From assembly GCF_900103445.1 (NCBI RefSeq), contig NZ_FNHS01000009.1, positions 136,082 through 200,081 of the forward strand: a stretch of DNA of 64,000 nucleotides, written 5' to 3'. The notes below the pieces were generated by a model. It was not told the origin of the DNA. It saw nothing but the letters and a program-made list of their open reading frames with translations, and made no database searches. Made by a program: the position numbers and the translations under genes. How positions within the stretch are numbered: the first letter of the stretch is position 1; each line of letters starts with the position of its first letter. Shown one piece after another: positions 51,993-61,162 of this stretch. Origin of the DNA: Methylobacterium phyllostachyos. Its GTDB lineage: Bacteria; Pseudomonadota; Alphaproteobacteria; Rhizobiales; Beijerinckiaceae.

Positions 51993-52150
51993 GCATGGTG
52001 CCCGTGGGATGGCGGCGGGCGGCATCGCGAACGGAAATGCCCGGATCCGCAAGGCGGGCCCATCGGTGCGCACGCATTCTGCGGGACGGGGTCTGCATCG
52101 TGGCAATCCGGTGAGACGAAAATGGGCCGTGAAACCCGCGTTGGTACGCG

Positions 52151-52165
52151 TTAGAGTCATTCTAA
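52151..52165. promoter_or_regulatory. TTAGA-N5-TCTAA inverted repeat in divergent promoter region
   Basis: TTAGA (52151-52155) and TCTAA (52161-52165) form a perfect inverted repeat with a 5-base spacer in the 283-base AT-enriched gap between the PHB_acc_N gene and a divergent RR/HK pair. GTTAG occurs again at 52169-52173. It may be an operator for either direction. Confidence 0.35.
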
Positions 52166-52275
52166 TAAGTTAGGCGAAGCCGATGGGGCGCCACTAAATT
52201 CGGGTTCACAGTCGCGTCGGCACGGGACCGCCCGGCCGAAGTGCGGCACAGGGGAAACGGGTCGGAGGCGCGGGC

Positions 52276-52953
52276 GTGGCGAGGGTGCTGCTGATTGAGG
52301 ACGATGCGGAGACGGCCGGGGTCGTGCTCGACGATCTGCGCGGGCGTGGTCACGCGGTCACCTGGGCGGCGAATGGGCCGGAGGGGGCCCGGGCGGCCCG
52401 GGACGGCGCCTGGGGCGCGATCATCCTCGACCGGATGCTGCCCGGCCAGGACGGACTCGGCGTCCTGCAGGATCTCCGCCGGGATGGGGATCGGACTCCC
52501 GCCCTGGTGCTGAGCGCGCTGGGCGACGTGGACGAGCGGATCCGCGGCCTGCGGGCGGGCGGGGACGATTATCTCGCCAAGCCCTTCGCGCTCGGCGAGC
52601 TCGCCGCCCGGATCGAGGCGCTGCTCCGGCGCCCGGTGGACAGCCGTGCGACCTTACTGCGCGTCGGCAGCCTGGAGATCGACCTCATCGCCGGGACCGG
52701 CCGACGCGGCGCGCGCGACCTCGAATTGCTGCCGCGCGAACTCAAGCTCCTCGCCTACCTGATGCGCGCGCCCGGCCAGATCGTCACCCGGGCGATGCTG
52801 TTCGAGGAGGTCTGGAACTACCGGTTCACCCCGAAATCGAACCTGATCGACGTCCATCTCGGTCGTCTGCGCCGAAAGCTGGAGGCGTGCGGCGGACCGC
52901 CCCTGATCCAGAACGTGCGCGGTCTCGGCTTCACCTTCACCCCCGATGACTGA
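52276..52953 (+). CDS. OmpR-family response regulator
   Basis: This 225-residue protein starts at GTG with a GGAGG-like site upstream. Receiver pocket LLIEDD, phospho-acceptor D52 in AIILDRMLPGQDG, Lys in YLAKPFALGEL. The winged helix includes LLPRELKLLAYLMRAPGQIV and SNLIDVHLGRLRRKLEACG, resembling regulators of the CusR/TctD group. It overlaps the kinase gene by eight bases and so forms a two-gene operon. The stimulus is unknown. Confidence 0.88.
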   Translation: MARVLLIEDDAETAGVVLDDLRGRGHAVTWAANGPEGARAARDGAWGAIILDRMLPGQDGLGVLQDLRRDGDRTPALVLSALGDVDERIRGLRAGGDDYLAKPFALGELAARIEALLRRPVDSRATLLRVGSLEIDLIAGTGRRGARDLELLPRELKLLAYLMRAPGQIVTRAMLFEEVWNYRFTPKSNLIDVHLGRLRRKLEACGGPPLIQNVRGLGFTFTPDD

Positions 52954-54310
52954 TCTCCTGCGCTCCACAACCTTACGCTGGGCGCTCGGGATCGCCCTGT
53001 GGTCGGTGCTGCTCGCGCTGGCGATCTTCGCCTTCATCTACTGGCAGACGGCCGCCTACCTGCGCGAGGAACTGGCCGAGACGCTGCGGCTCGAAGTCCG
53101 CGCCGCCGCGGCCGATCCCGCCTCTGCGGCTTTGCGGGTCGATACCTGGACCGCCATGGACCTGCACGCCACCCATTATGGCGGCCTGTTCGGCCCCGAT
53201 GGCGCCCGCCGGGCGGGTAACCTCGACGCGATGCCTGATCGGCTCGCCCGCGACGGGGATGCCGATCGCGTCAGCGCCATCGTGCAGGTCGCGGGGCGCA
53301 GCCTCGACGACGAGATCTGGGCGGCTGCCCTGCCGCTGCCCGACGGCAGCACAGTGGTGATCGCCCATGATTCCGACGAGATCGACCGCGTGCGGGTGAC
53401 GACCCTCCGGGCGCTCGGCCTCGGCCTCGTCCCGACGCTGGCCCTGTCGGGGCTCGGCGGCCTCCTGCTGGCGCGGCGGGGCCGCCGGCGGCTGGCCGCC
53501 ACCGAGGCGGCTTTGGCCGAGGTGATGCGCGGCGACCTGCGCCGGCGCCTGCCGGTCGGCACGCGGGGCGACGAGTTCGACCGTCTGGCCGCGAACGTGA
53601 ATCGGATGCTCGACGAGATCGAGCACCTGATGGGTGAGGTCCGCAGCGTCGGCGACGCGGTCGCCCACGACCTGCGCACGCCGCTGACCCGCCTGCGCGC
53701 CCGGCTGGAACGCAGCCGGGTACAGGCCAAGACGGTGGAGGCGTTCCACGAGACGATCGATCAGGGCCTCGCCTGGATCGACCAGACGCTTGCCATGGTC
53801 ACGGCGGTGCTGCGGCTCGGGGCGATGGAAGAGGGGCGCCGGACCGCCTTCGCCCCGGTCGATCTTGGCGAGTTGGCCGCGGCGGCGGTGGATCTGTTCG
53901 AGCCCGCCGCCGAGGATAAGGGCGTCCGGCTCACCCTCGCGGTCGCTGCCGGGATCCATGCCATTCGCGGGGACCGCGACCTCTGCTTCGAGGCCCTGTC
54001 GAACCTCCTCGACAATGCCCTGAAGTTCACGCCCGAAGGCGGCGCCGTCTGCGTGCGCCTCTCCCGCCTCGGCGACAGGATCGGCATCGCCGTGGAGGAT
54101 ACGGGGCCGGGCCTGCCCGTGAGCGAACGCAGTAAGATCTTCCAGCGCTTCTACCGCGCTGAGGTAGCCCGCCAGACCCCAGGCAACGGTCTCGGGTTGA
54201 GTCTCGTGGCCGCGATCGCCAAGCTCCACGATGCCACCGTGAACGTCGGGGCGGCTTCGACGGGCGGGTGCCGTTTCGATCTGACCTTCCCCGCTGCGAC
54301 GGCGGGCTAA
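52946..54310 (+). CDS. Sensor histidine kinase
   Basis: This 454-residue kinase has membrane helices near residues 11-31 and 155-175 with a small periplasmic domain between. HAMP follows (LAEVMRGDLRRRLPVG), then the H-box DAVAHDLRTPLTRLRARLE with phospho-acceptor H241, N-box NLLDNALKFTPEG and G-box VEDTGPGLP, then NGLGLSLVAAIAKLH. The short sensor domain and low-complexity linker resemble CusS-like and related kinases. It partners the regulator at 52276. After it begins a long gap without a convincing gene. Confidence 0.87.
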   Translation: MTDLLRSTTLRWALGIALWSVLLALAIFAFIYWQTAAYLREELAETLRLEVRAAAADPASAALRVDTWTAMDLHATHYGGLFGPDGARRAGNLDAMPDRLARDGDADRVSAIVQVAGRSLDDEIWAAALPLPDGSTVVIAHDSDEIDRVRVTTLRALGLGLVPTLALSGLGGLLLARRGRRRLAATEAALAEVMRGDLRRRLPVGTRGDEFDRLAANVNRMLDEIEHLMGEVRSVGDAVAHDLRTPLTRLRARLERSRVQAKTVEAFHETIDQGLAWIDQTLAMVTAVLRLGAMEEGRRTAFAPVDLGELAAAAVDLFEPAAEDKGVRLTLAVAAGIHAIRGDRDLCFEALSNLLDNALKFTPEGGAVCVRLSRLGDRIGIAVEDTGPGLPVSERSKIFQRFYRAEVARQTPGNGLGLSLVAAIAKLHDATVNVGAASTGGCRFDLTFPAATAG

Positions 54311-55155
54311 GGCCGGGGGTCGCCGCGTCTGCCCGATCTTCCAGACGGGGATCTTCCTGCTCGGCTTCTGACTGATGTGGCTTCGTCAGCGCAGTGCTCG
54401 GTTTCGGGCTGCCGCAGGCCTCGTCGCGGTTCGCCACGCTCACGGATGGGCACGGGCGCACCGGGCTGTCGCGCCGACCTCGGCGGCACAGATGGCTGAC
54501 CGCCCCCTAAACGATAGGCGCGAGCTGGCGTGAGCTTGCAATGACACCTGTGATGCCTCGTAATCTTGACATAAATCAAGTTGGCAAGCGGTTGATGCGT
54601 GCGAGGGTGCCGCAGGCTTCTTCGGCAGCGCGTCGGAGGAACGCGGACGACGCGGTTCCGGCCTTCATAGGTGAGTGCGGGCCTGGGCCGGTGTGCCCGC
54701 GCCGTCTCGGGCCGAAAGCGTGCAGCTTCTCGGGATGCGTATCCCCCCGCTGCCCCGCACATTTCGGCGCGCGTGCTCGACGAGGTTTCGCGGGAGATGT
54801 CCCTCGAGATCCAATCCCGCGACGGCGGCTGGTGCCACGTCTTGGTCGGGGCTGCGTCGGGTTCCGTACGAGAGGAGGTCGGGCACGGGCGGTCGAACGC
54901 CGTGCTGCCGCAGGGGCACCGGGCCGACAGCGCCTGCCTCACGGTTGCCCAGCCGGGGGCAAAGCTTGGCAGGACGAGCGGTTCTGCCCATCGAAGCCTT
55001 GACGGCGTCATCCGTCGGGTCTGGTGCGTCGAAGCTCTCTGAGAGTTCGGTGGATCGCAAATTCCCTGATCTCAGAACGGGCGATTGATCGCCGCACGAT
55101 CCGGAACGTCGGGCTACGAAGCAAGTTCTGTCGAGGATTGACGGAGAGACAGACT
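54311..55155. other. 845-base gene-poor interval with a FixK/FNR box
   Basis: No frame in this interval has a recognisable protein signature. Several overlapping frames run open on both strands because of high GC. The interval carries a perfect FixK/FNR-type box at 54565-54580, and a purine-rich GGAGAGA ribosome site at its right end (55143-55149) for the catalase-like gene. It might contain a decayed gene or a small RNA. Confidence 0.5.
54565..54580. promoter_or_regulatory. FixK/FNR/Anr-type binding site
   Basis: CTTGACATAAATCAAG has TTGAC-N4-ATCAA half-sites with the usual flanking C and G, matching the alphaproteobacterial FixK/FnrN consensus (TTGAY-N4-RTCAA). No recognised gene begins 40-120 bases away on either strand; the nearest plus-strand gene starts 575 bases downstream. 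A target such as a small RNA, or a relic promoter of a lost gene, is inferred. Confidence 0.6.
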
Positions 55156-56232
55156 TTGCAAGCACCTGTGCGCTACAGCCCGGAGGTCGAGACCCTAGGA
55201 CAGGACGAGGGACAGACCATCGCACATCTGTGCGAGACCTTCGATACCATCCTGCAGCGGGTCGCCAGCGATTCCGGCCATGCCGTCCGCGCCGTGCATG
55301 CCAAGGCCCACGGGATTCTGGAGGGCAGGCTGACGATCGATGCGGGCCTCCCCCCTGAGCTGGCGCAGGGCCTGTTCGCCACGCCGGGCGAGCACAGGGT
55401 CTACATGCGACTGTCGACCAATGCCGGCGACATCCTGCCCGATGCCGTCTCGCTTCCGCGCGGCTTGGCCTTGAAAGTTCTCGATGTGCCGGGCGAGCGT
55501 CTGCCGGACGCGGAAGGCACGACGCAGAACTTCATCATGGTCAACGGGCCGGTCTTTCAGGCCCCGGATGCGGAAAAATTCCTTGGCAGCCTGAAGCTTC
55601 TGGCCGGGACCACCGACCGGGCGGAGGGCCTGAAGGTCGCCGCCTCGACGGTGCTGCGCGGGGTCAACAAGGCTCTGCAGGCGGTCGGTGTCGAGAGTCC
55701 GACCCTCGCCGCGCTGGGCGGTGCGCCCAACGTCGATCCGCTCGGTGAGACCTATTACAGCGTCACGCCGTTCCGCTACGGCGACTACATCGCCAAGTTC
55801 TCGCTTCAACCGGTTTCGGCGGGTTTGACTGCCCGGACCGGCACCGAGATCGACGCTTCCGACCGCCCGAACGCGATCCGCGAGACGGTGCAATCCGAGA
55901 TGGCCGGCCTCACAGGCGTTTGGGAGTTCCGGGTGCAGCTCTGCCGCGACTTGGATAGCCAGCCGGTCGAGGATCCGACCGTGGCGTGGGACGAGGCGGC
56001 GGCCCCGTTCCAGCGGGTCGGACTGATCCGGGTCGAGCCGCAGGACAGCTGGGATGGGGACCGGGTGCGGGCGGTCGACGAGGAGATGCGCTTCAGCGTC
56101 TGGACCGGGCTTGCCGCACATCGGCCGCTCGGCAACATCAACCGCGCCCGGAACGCGCCATACCGGCACTCGGCGCAGTTTCGCGAGCGCTTCAACGGCT
56201 GCCCGATCCACGAGCCGCCCGCCGGCCGCTGA
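55156..56232 (+). CDS. Catalase-like haem protein (minimal catalase/hydroperoxidase family)
   Basis: I place the start at TTG 55156 behind GGAGAGA; the product has 358 residues. The fold markers are AVRAVHAKAHGILEGRLTID (H48 and H52 as distal-side candidates), HRVYMRLSTNAGDILPDA, PRGLALKVLDVPG, TTQNFIMVNGPVFQ and a C-terminal AAHRPLGNINRARNAPYRHS. Y336 is the candidate haem axial Tyr. This corresponds to the small catalase-like family (MAP2744c / y4iL type) rather than a full monofunctional catalase. A role in removing organic peroxides or in lipid oxidation is possible. Confidence 0.8.
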   Translation: MQAPVRYSPEVETLGQDEGQTIAHLCETFDTILQRVASDSGHAVRAVHAKAHGILEGRLTIDAGLPPELAQGLFATPGEHRVYMRLSTNAGDILPDAVSLPRGLALKVLDVPGERLPDAEGTTQNFIMVNGPVFQAPDAEKFLGSLKLLAGTTDRAEGLKVAASTVLRGVNKALQAVGVESPTLAALGGAPNVDPLGETYYSVTPFRYGDYIAKFSLQPVSAGLTARTGTEIDASDRPNAIRETVQSEMAGLTGVWEFRVQLCRDLDSQPVEDPTVAWDEAAAPFQRVGLIRVEPQDSWDGDRVRAVDEEMRFSVWTGLAAHRPLGNINRARNAPYRHSAQFRERFNGCPIHEPPAGR

Positions 56233-56397
56233 GGGCGCACCGGCGATGCAGCTCCGGGAGCCTTCCGCCGCACGCCGATCTTTGTGGTCTCCCTCGGAGG
56301 CTCCGCTGCGGTCATTCCCCGTCGCCTGAGATCCAGACCGCTCGGCCCAATCCAAAGCCGGCATGCGGGCCTATCGTCCGCCGCGCCTCCCATTCTG

Positions 56398-56643
56398 ACC
56401 AACACCTTCGCGACCGTGCCAGGGTTCTATGCCGGGGCGCAGCACGAGGGCGTGCGCCGGATGCCGGCCGGACGATGCGCCGACGGGCCGACCGTCGTCT
56501 CGGCCTATCCCGTCCCACGCGCGCCCGCGCCGCCTCGGGACTGGCTGGACCGCGTCGCGCGATGGCGGGAGATGCCGCGCGGCGGGCATTGCGCCGCCCT
56601 GGCGGTGCCGGACCTGTTCGTTCAGGACTGGCAGCGCGGCTGA
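56398..56643 (+). pseudogene. C-terminal remnant of an epoxide hydrolase-like alpha/beta hydrolase
   Basis: The frame reads VPGFYAGAQHEGVRR, then VVSAYPVPRAPAPPRDWLDR and VARWREMPRGGHCAALAVPD, ending LFVQDWQRG. The final part matches the end of epoxide hydrolases, where GGH(F)AA carries the catalytic His. The roughly 300 N-terminal residues with the nucleophile Asp and lid tyrosines are missing, and the frame before about 56398 has no similarity. It is a decayed fragment between two intact genes; transcription is not implied. Confidence 0.5.
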
Positions 56644-56732
56644 CGGCACCCTCCCGCCGCTCCTGGGACCCCATCGGGTCCTGATGCGTTGGCCCGCATC
56701 GTCATCCCGTCATCTGACTTGGAGTGCGCGCT

Positions 56733-57932
56733 ATGAAGCTTGCTGTTGGCGTTCGCGTCGGGCTGGCCACGACGTTGATGTCCGGTGTCGCGGCGCTGGC
56801 CGGCCCGGCCGCAGCCGAGGACCCCGGGATGGGGAAACTCACCCAGGTCGCGAACTTCGACCATCAGGTCACCGGCGTCACCGTGAGCCGCGACGGGCGG
56901 ATGTTCGTGAATTTCCCCCGCTGGAGTGAGGACGCGCCCGTCTCGGTGGCCGAACTCAAGGATGGCAAGCCGGTGCCCTTCCCGGATGAGGCCTGGAACA
57001 GCTGGCGCAACGCCAATGCGGACACGGTCGACCCGAAGACCCATTTTGTCTGCGTGCAGAGCGTGGTGGCCGACGGCCAGGACCGGCTCTGGGTGGTCGA
57101 TGCCGCCGCTCCCGCCATGGCGCACGTGATCAAGGGCGGCCCCAAGCTCGTCGGCATCGACCTGAAGACCAACCAGGTCGTGAAGACGATCCCGTTCGAT
57201 ACGAGCACGGTGCTGCAGGCCTCCTACATCAACGACGTGCGGATCTCGCCCGACGGCAAGACCGCCTACCTGACGGATTCCGGCGCCGAGGGCGCGCTGA
57301 TCGTGGTCGATCTCGACAGCGGTTCGGCCAAGCGCGTCCTGTCCGGCCATGCCGCGACCATGCCGGACAAGAGCGTGACCGTGCAGTATGACGGCAAGCC
57401 CCTGCGCCGCCCGGATGGCCGCGGCGTGGCATTCTCGGCGGACGGCATTGCCCTCTCGCCGGACGGCAAGACGCTGTACTGGCAGGCGATCAAGGGCAAG
57501 ACGCTCTACAGCCTGCCCACCGAGGCGCTCACCGGCTGGGCGACCGCTTCCTTCGTGCCCGAGATGCTGAGCGACCGGACGCTGGAATCGAAGATCGTCG
57601 CGGTCGGCGAGAACGGGCCGGCCGACGGCCTGCTGATCGCCCGCAAGGACGGCCGGATGTACGTGACCTCGCCGCAGGATAATTCGGTCAAGGTCCGCGA
57701 CCTCAGCGGTAAGGGGAGCGGCCTCACCACATTGGTCCAAGACCCGCGCCTGCGCTGGCCGGACACCTTCAGCGAAGGGCCGGACGGCACGATCTACCTG
57801 ACGACGTCGCACATCCAGGACTCGGCCGATTACAAGCCTGGCGCACCGATCAGCCTCCCGACGGAACTCTGGGCCATCAAGGCGGCCTCAGGTGACGTCA
57901 CCGGGTCTACGAAGGACGGAACCGCGCGGTGA
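56733..57932 (+). CDS. Secreted Yellow/major royal jelly-family protein
   Basis: This 399-residue protein starts at ATG 56733 with TTGGAG upstream. The signal peptide is MKLAVGVRVGLATTLMSGVA with Ala-X-Ala cleavage near residue 30. The mature part is a beta-propeller with VTGVTVSRDGRMFVNFPRWS, SVVADGQDRLWVVDAAAPAM, YINDVRISPDGKTAYLTDSG, and WPDTFSEGPDGTIYLTTSHI, matching the MRJP/Yellow family. Bacterial members are periplasmic or secreted and their substrate is unknown; gluconolactonase-like hydrolysis has been suggested for related propellers. It stands alone after the epoxide hydrolase remnant. Confidence 0.82.
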   Translation: MKLAVGVRVGLATTLMSGVAALAGPAAAEDPGMGKLTQVANFDHQVTGVTVSRDGRMFVNFPRWSEDAPVSVAELKDGKPVPFPDEAWNSWRNANADTVDPKTHFVCVQSVVADGQDRLWVVDAAAPAMAHVIKGGPKLVGIDLKTNQVVKTIPFDTSTVLQASYINDVRISPDGKTAYLTDSGAEGALIVVDLDSGSAKRVLSGHAATMPDKSVTVQYDGKPLRRPDGRGVAFSADGIALSPDGKTLYWQAIKGKTLYSLPTEALTGWATASFVPEMLSDRTLESKIVAVGENGPADGLLIARKDGRMYVTSPQDNSVKVRDLSGKGSGLTTLVQDPRLRWPDTFSEGPDGTIYLTTSHIQDSADYKPGAPISLPTELWAIKAASGDVTGSTKDGTAR

Positions 57933-57983
57933 GGTCGATCAAGGCGCAGGATCGACAGCAGCCGAGGTCCGGCTCAGGCGCGA

Positions 57984-60737
57984 TCACGCACTGAGCCGGC
58001 AGGCGGGTTCCAGGTCAGCGATGAGCAAGTCTTGGTAGTCCGCGATGGGCCGCGGACGTCCGTACAGGTAGCCCTGCATCTCGGCACAGTGATGCTCCCG
58101 CAGGAACGCGCACTGCGCCTCGGTCTCGATGCCCTCGGCGATCACCGGCATGCCCAGGTTCTCGCCGAGGACAATGACCGCCCGCACGATCGCCATGCCT
58201 TTCTGTGTCACTCCAATCTGGCTGACGAAGGTCCGATCGATCTTCAGCCGGTCGAAGGGAAAGGACTGAAGCGTCAGCAGCGAGCTGTAGCCGGTCCCGA
58301 AATCGTCGATCGCGATGCGCACGCCGTGCGCCTTCAACTGCCGCAAAACCCGCCTCGCGCGGGTCGTGTCCTCAAGGAAGAGGCTCTCGGTGATCTCGAG
58401 CTCAAGCCTGCGCGGGTCCAGGCCGGTCTCGCTGAGCACCGCGTGCACGTAATCCGGCAAGCCTGATTGCCGGAACTGAGCGATCGAAAGGTTGACCGCA
58501 ATGCCGAGCGGCTTCGCCCATCCCGCCGCCTCGCGACAGGCCGTTTGCAGGACCCACTCCCCCAACGGGAGGATCAGGCCGGTTTCCTCGGCGATCGGGA
58601 TGAACTGTGCTGGCGAGATCGGTCCGCGAATGGGGTGATGCCAGCGCAGCAGGGCCTCGAAGCCGGTGACCCGACCCGTCGCGACTTCGACCTGCGGTTG
58701 ATAGTGCAGGTCGAACTGCCCTGTGCCGATCGCGCTGCGCAGGTCGGAGGCGAGCCGATGCCGCTCTCGGGCTTCGATGTCCATCGCGGGCTCGAACAGG
58801 CTGAACGTGCCCTTGTCCTCACACTTGGCCCGGTAGAGCGCCATGTCGGCCGCACCGAGGAGCCGGTCATAGGCCGCGCCGTCCCGCGGGAAGACTGCGA
58901 CGCCGACGCTGCAGCCGACCTCGACCCGGGCGTCATCCAATCGAAAGGAGGGGGTCAAGGCCCCGATGATGGCCCGCGCCGCATCGCCTGGTGTCCGCGC
59001 GGATCCGAGGTCGGTCGCCAGCACCGCAAACTCGTCGCCGCCGAGCCGCGCCGCCATGGACCCCGCGCCGAACACGTCGCGGAGGCGGCCGGCCACCTCG
59101 ATCAGGAGCGCATCGCCGGCCGGATGGCCGAAGATGTCATTGATCTGCTTGAACCCGTCGAGATCGACGCACAGGAGCGCCGCCTCCGTCCCGGCGGCGG
59201 CGCAGGCTGCGAGCTCCCGCTCGACGGTTTCCTGGAACAGCCGCCGGTTCGGCAGCGCGGTCAGGGCATCGTGCCCCGCCAGGAAGCGCATCCGCTCCTC
59301 GGCGCGGCGGCGCTCGGTGATGTCCTCATGGGTGCAAACCCAGCCGCCCCCCGGGACCGGTGCCCGGGCGACGTCGATCGCGCGACCGTCGTTGAGTTCG
59401 ATGACATCCCATATGCGGGTCTCGCCCGGTGGCTCGGCGAGAAGGTAGTTCCGATCCTGCTCCGCGACCAGGCGGCTGCAGATGTGCCCGCGGATCGCCT
59501 CGGCCGGGACGCCCTTGCACCGTAACCCGTCCGGGATCGCGTAGAGCGCGGCAAAGCGTGCGTTCATGATCACGAGGTTGCACTGGCCGTCGAACAGGCA
59601 GAGCCCCTGCGCCATGTTGTCGAGGGCGACCCCGAAGGCGGTGTGCTGGACGCGCAGATCGTGCTCCCCGCGCAGGCGCTCCTCCGCCCGCCCCTGGTTC
59701 TCGCGATCCCGCAGCCGGCGCGCGATGGAGAACCCCAAGCCAACAAGGCACGCCGTCAGCAGGGTGGCGCTGACGATGATGGCACCAGCCTGCTGGCGGA
59801 ACGGCGCCAGAGCGGCCTTCGCCGTCCGGCTGACGATGAGCATCAGAGGATAATTGTCGAGGGATTGCACCGAGACGAAGCGATCCTGTCCGTCGATCGG
59901 ACTCACGATGCGGGCCTCGCCGCTGGCGATGCCCTTGGCCGCGAACAGCGTCGCCGCGCTGCTCGGATAGGCGTTGCCGGTGGCGTCATCCCGGTGCGGA
60001 TAGCGTACCATCAGCATGCCGTCCCGGCGGAACACGCCCACGACATAGTCGTCGGCTGGGATGATCCGGCGATACAGATCCTCGAAGTAGCTGAGCTCGA
60101 CCGCGCCGAGAACCAAGCCGAGGAACGTGCCGTCGGGGGCGGTTACTTTGCGGGCGACGTAGATCGTCCACACAGCGTTGCCGCGGTTGCGGACAGGCCG
60201 GCTGATGAAGCGCTGCAGGGCCGGATCGGACACCAGCGCCTGGAAGTAGTCGCGGTCGGACAGGTCGACATCCGGAATCGGCCAGTAGCGGCTGAAATTC
60301 AGCAGCTTGCCCGTGTGATCCAGCACCGTAATGGCGTTGACCTGGGGCAGGGATGCGATGCGGGTACGCAGTTCCTCGTAGAGGTCGTGTCGGGTTGCGA
60401 GAGCTGCATATCCAGCCGCATCGGTGACATGGGCGTCGTGGAACTCATGGATCACTGCTTCCTGGGCGAGTTCCATCGCCTGAAGCGCACGGTCTGCTTG
60501 GTCCGCCAGAACCGTTGACAGGCTCGTGAGCCCGCGCGTGATGTCTCGCGTCGCCTGCCGTTGAAGATCCACCACCATCACGGCCGCCGCGAAGGCGATT
60601 ACGGTGGCCAAAATCCCGCAGCCCATGATCGGCGTTCCCCGCAAGCGGATCGACGCGATCTTGAACACTGATCGTAAGTCGCGCATGTCGTGTAGGCTCA
60701 GACCACCCGGGATGCCCCATAGACGCGCCATTAGCAT
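57984..60737 (-). CDS. Cache-PAS-GGDEF-EAL cyclic di-GMP enzyme
   Basis: This 917-residue protein has an N-terminal membrane helix (about 36-58) and a periplasmic double-Cache sensor (ITVLDHTGKLLNFSRYWP, LSDRDYFQALVSDP, VWTIYVARKVTAPDGTFLG). A second helix follows near 318-340, then a PAS domain (NMAQGLCLFDGQCNLVIMNA). The cyclase domain has RLGGDEFAVLAT, and the phosphodiesterase domain has GFEALLRWHHP, DDFGTGYSSLLTLQ and VIAEGIETEAQ. Both catalytic signatures are intact. The RxxD inhibitory site before GGDEF is absent (GAGS instead). Alternative starts exist at the first two Met codons and at 60686 (MRDLRSV). It should adjust c-di-GMP in response to an extracellular ligand. Confidence 0.92.
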   Translation of the reverse strand: MLMARLWGIPGGLSLHDMRDLRSVFKIASIRLRGTPIMGCGILATVIAFAAAVMVVDLQRQATRDITRGLTSLSTVLADQADRALQAMELAQEAVIHEFHDAHVTDAAGYAALATRHDLYEELRTRIASLPQVNAITVLDHTGKLLNFSRYWPIPDVDLSDRDYFQALVSDPALQRFISRPVRNRGNAVWTIYVARKVTAPDGTFLGLVLGAVELSYFEDLYRRIIPADDYVVGVFRRDGMLMVRYPHRDDATGNAYPSSAATLFAAKGIASGEARIVSPIDGQDRFVSVQSLDNYPLMLIVSRTAKAALAPFRQQAGAIIVSATLLTACLVGLGFSIARRLRDRENQGRAEERLRGEHDLRVQHTAFGVALDNMAQGLCLFDGQCNLVIMNARFAALYAIPDGLRCKGVPAEAIRGHICSRLVAEQDRNYLLAEPPGETRIWDVIELNDGRAIDVARAPVPGGGWVCTHEDITERRRAEERMRFLAGHDALTALPNRRLFQETVERELAACAAAGTEAALLCVDLDGFKQINDIFGHPAGDALLIEVAGRLRDVFGAGSMAARLGGDEFAVLATDLGSARTPGDAARAIIGALTPSFRLDDARVEVGCSVGVAVFPRDGAAYDRLLGAADMALYRAKCEDKGTFSLFEPAMDIEARERHRLASDLRSAIGTGQFDLHYQPQVEVATGRVTGFEALLRWHHPIRGPISPAQFIPIAEETGLILPLGEWVLQTACREAAGWAKPLGIAVNLSIAQFRQSGLPDYVHAVLSETGLDPRRLELEITESLFLEDTTRARRVLRQLKAHGVRIAIDDFGTGYSSLLTLQSFPFDRLKIDRTFVSQIGVTQKGMAIVRAVIVLGENLGMPVIAEGIETEAQCAFLREHHCAEMQGYLYGRPRPIADYQDLLIADLEPACRLSA

Positions 60738-61162
60738 TGAAGCGGAGAATTAGGTCTTACCGATCTGAGATGCGCGAAGACGATCTATGGTCACATCACC
60801 TTGAGTTGGCGGCCTCGATGGGTCCTGCCGGAACGTTTCTGCGCGGCTCTGGCGATGGCTTAGGCGTAGCGCAGCTTCGGCCATCTCGCCGTAATGCCGC
60901 TGGCCGCTTAGGATCCTCTCTATCGAGAGGGATATCGGCGCGTCGCAATACGGCGCGAGCGCCGTGCCCGGCTGCAAGGGCAATCGGGCACGGTCCAAGG
61001 AACCGTCTCGCCTCGGAGCTGGCCAAGCGAAGGCAGCCCGTGACGTTCGCTGAGCGGCCAGGACGGGCTTGAGCTACGACGAACATGACGTCGTGCAGCG
61101 CCGCAGCCTGGCTGCGCGTTGGCGCGACGCCGATTGGTCGTCGGCAGGCACTCACACCGATG
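60738..61162. other. Intergenic region, no gene recognised
   Basis: These 425 bases contain several short open frames on both strands, none with a recognisable motif. A small hairpin CCTCTC-TATC-GAGAGG lies at 60915-60930. The left end should carry the promoter of the GGDEF-EAL gene. No other feature is supported. Confidence 0.45.

Noticed and set aside
54541-55042. Overlapping open frames on both strands in the gene-poor interval
   Set aside because: No ribosome site, no recognised motif, atypical residue composition; not distinguishable from GC-driven open frames.
60750-60998. Small minus-strand frame upstream of the GGDEF-EAL gene
   Set aside because: No conserved motif or ribosome site; could be a transposase scrap but there are no terminal repeats or target duplication.
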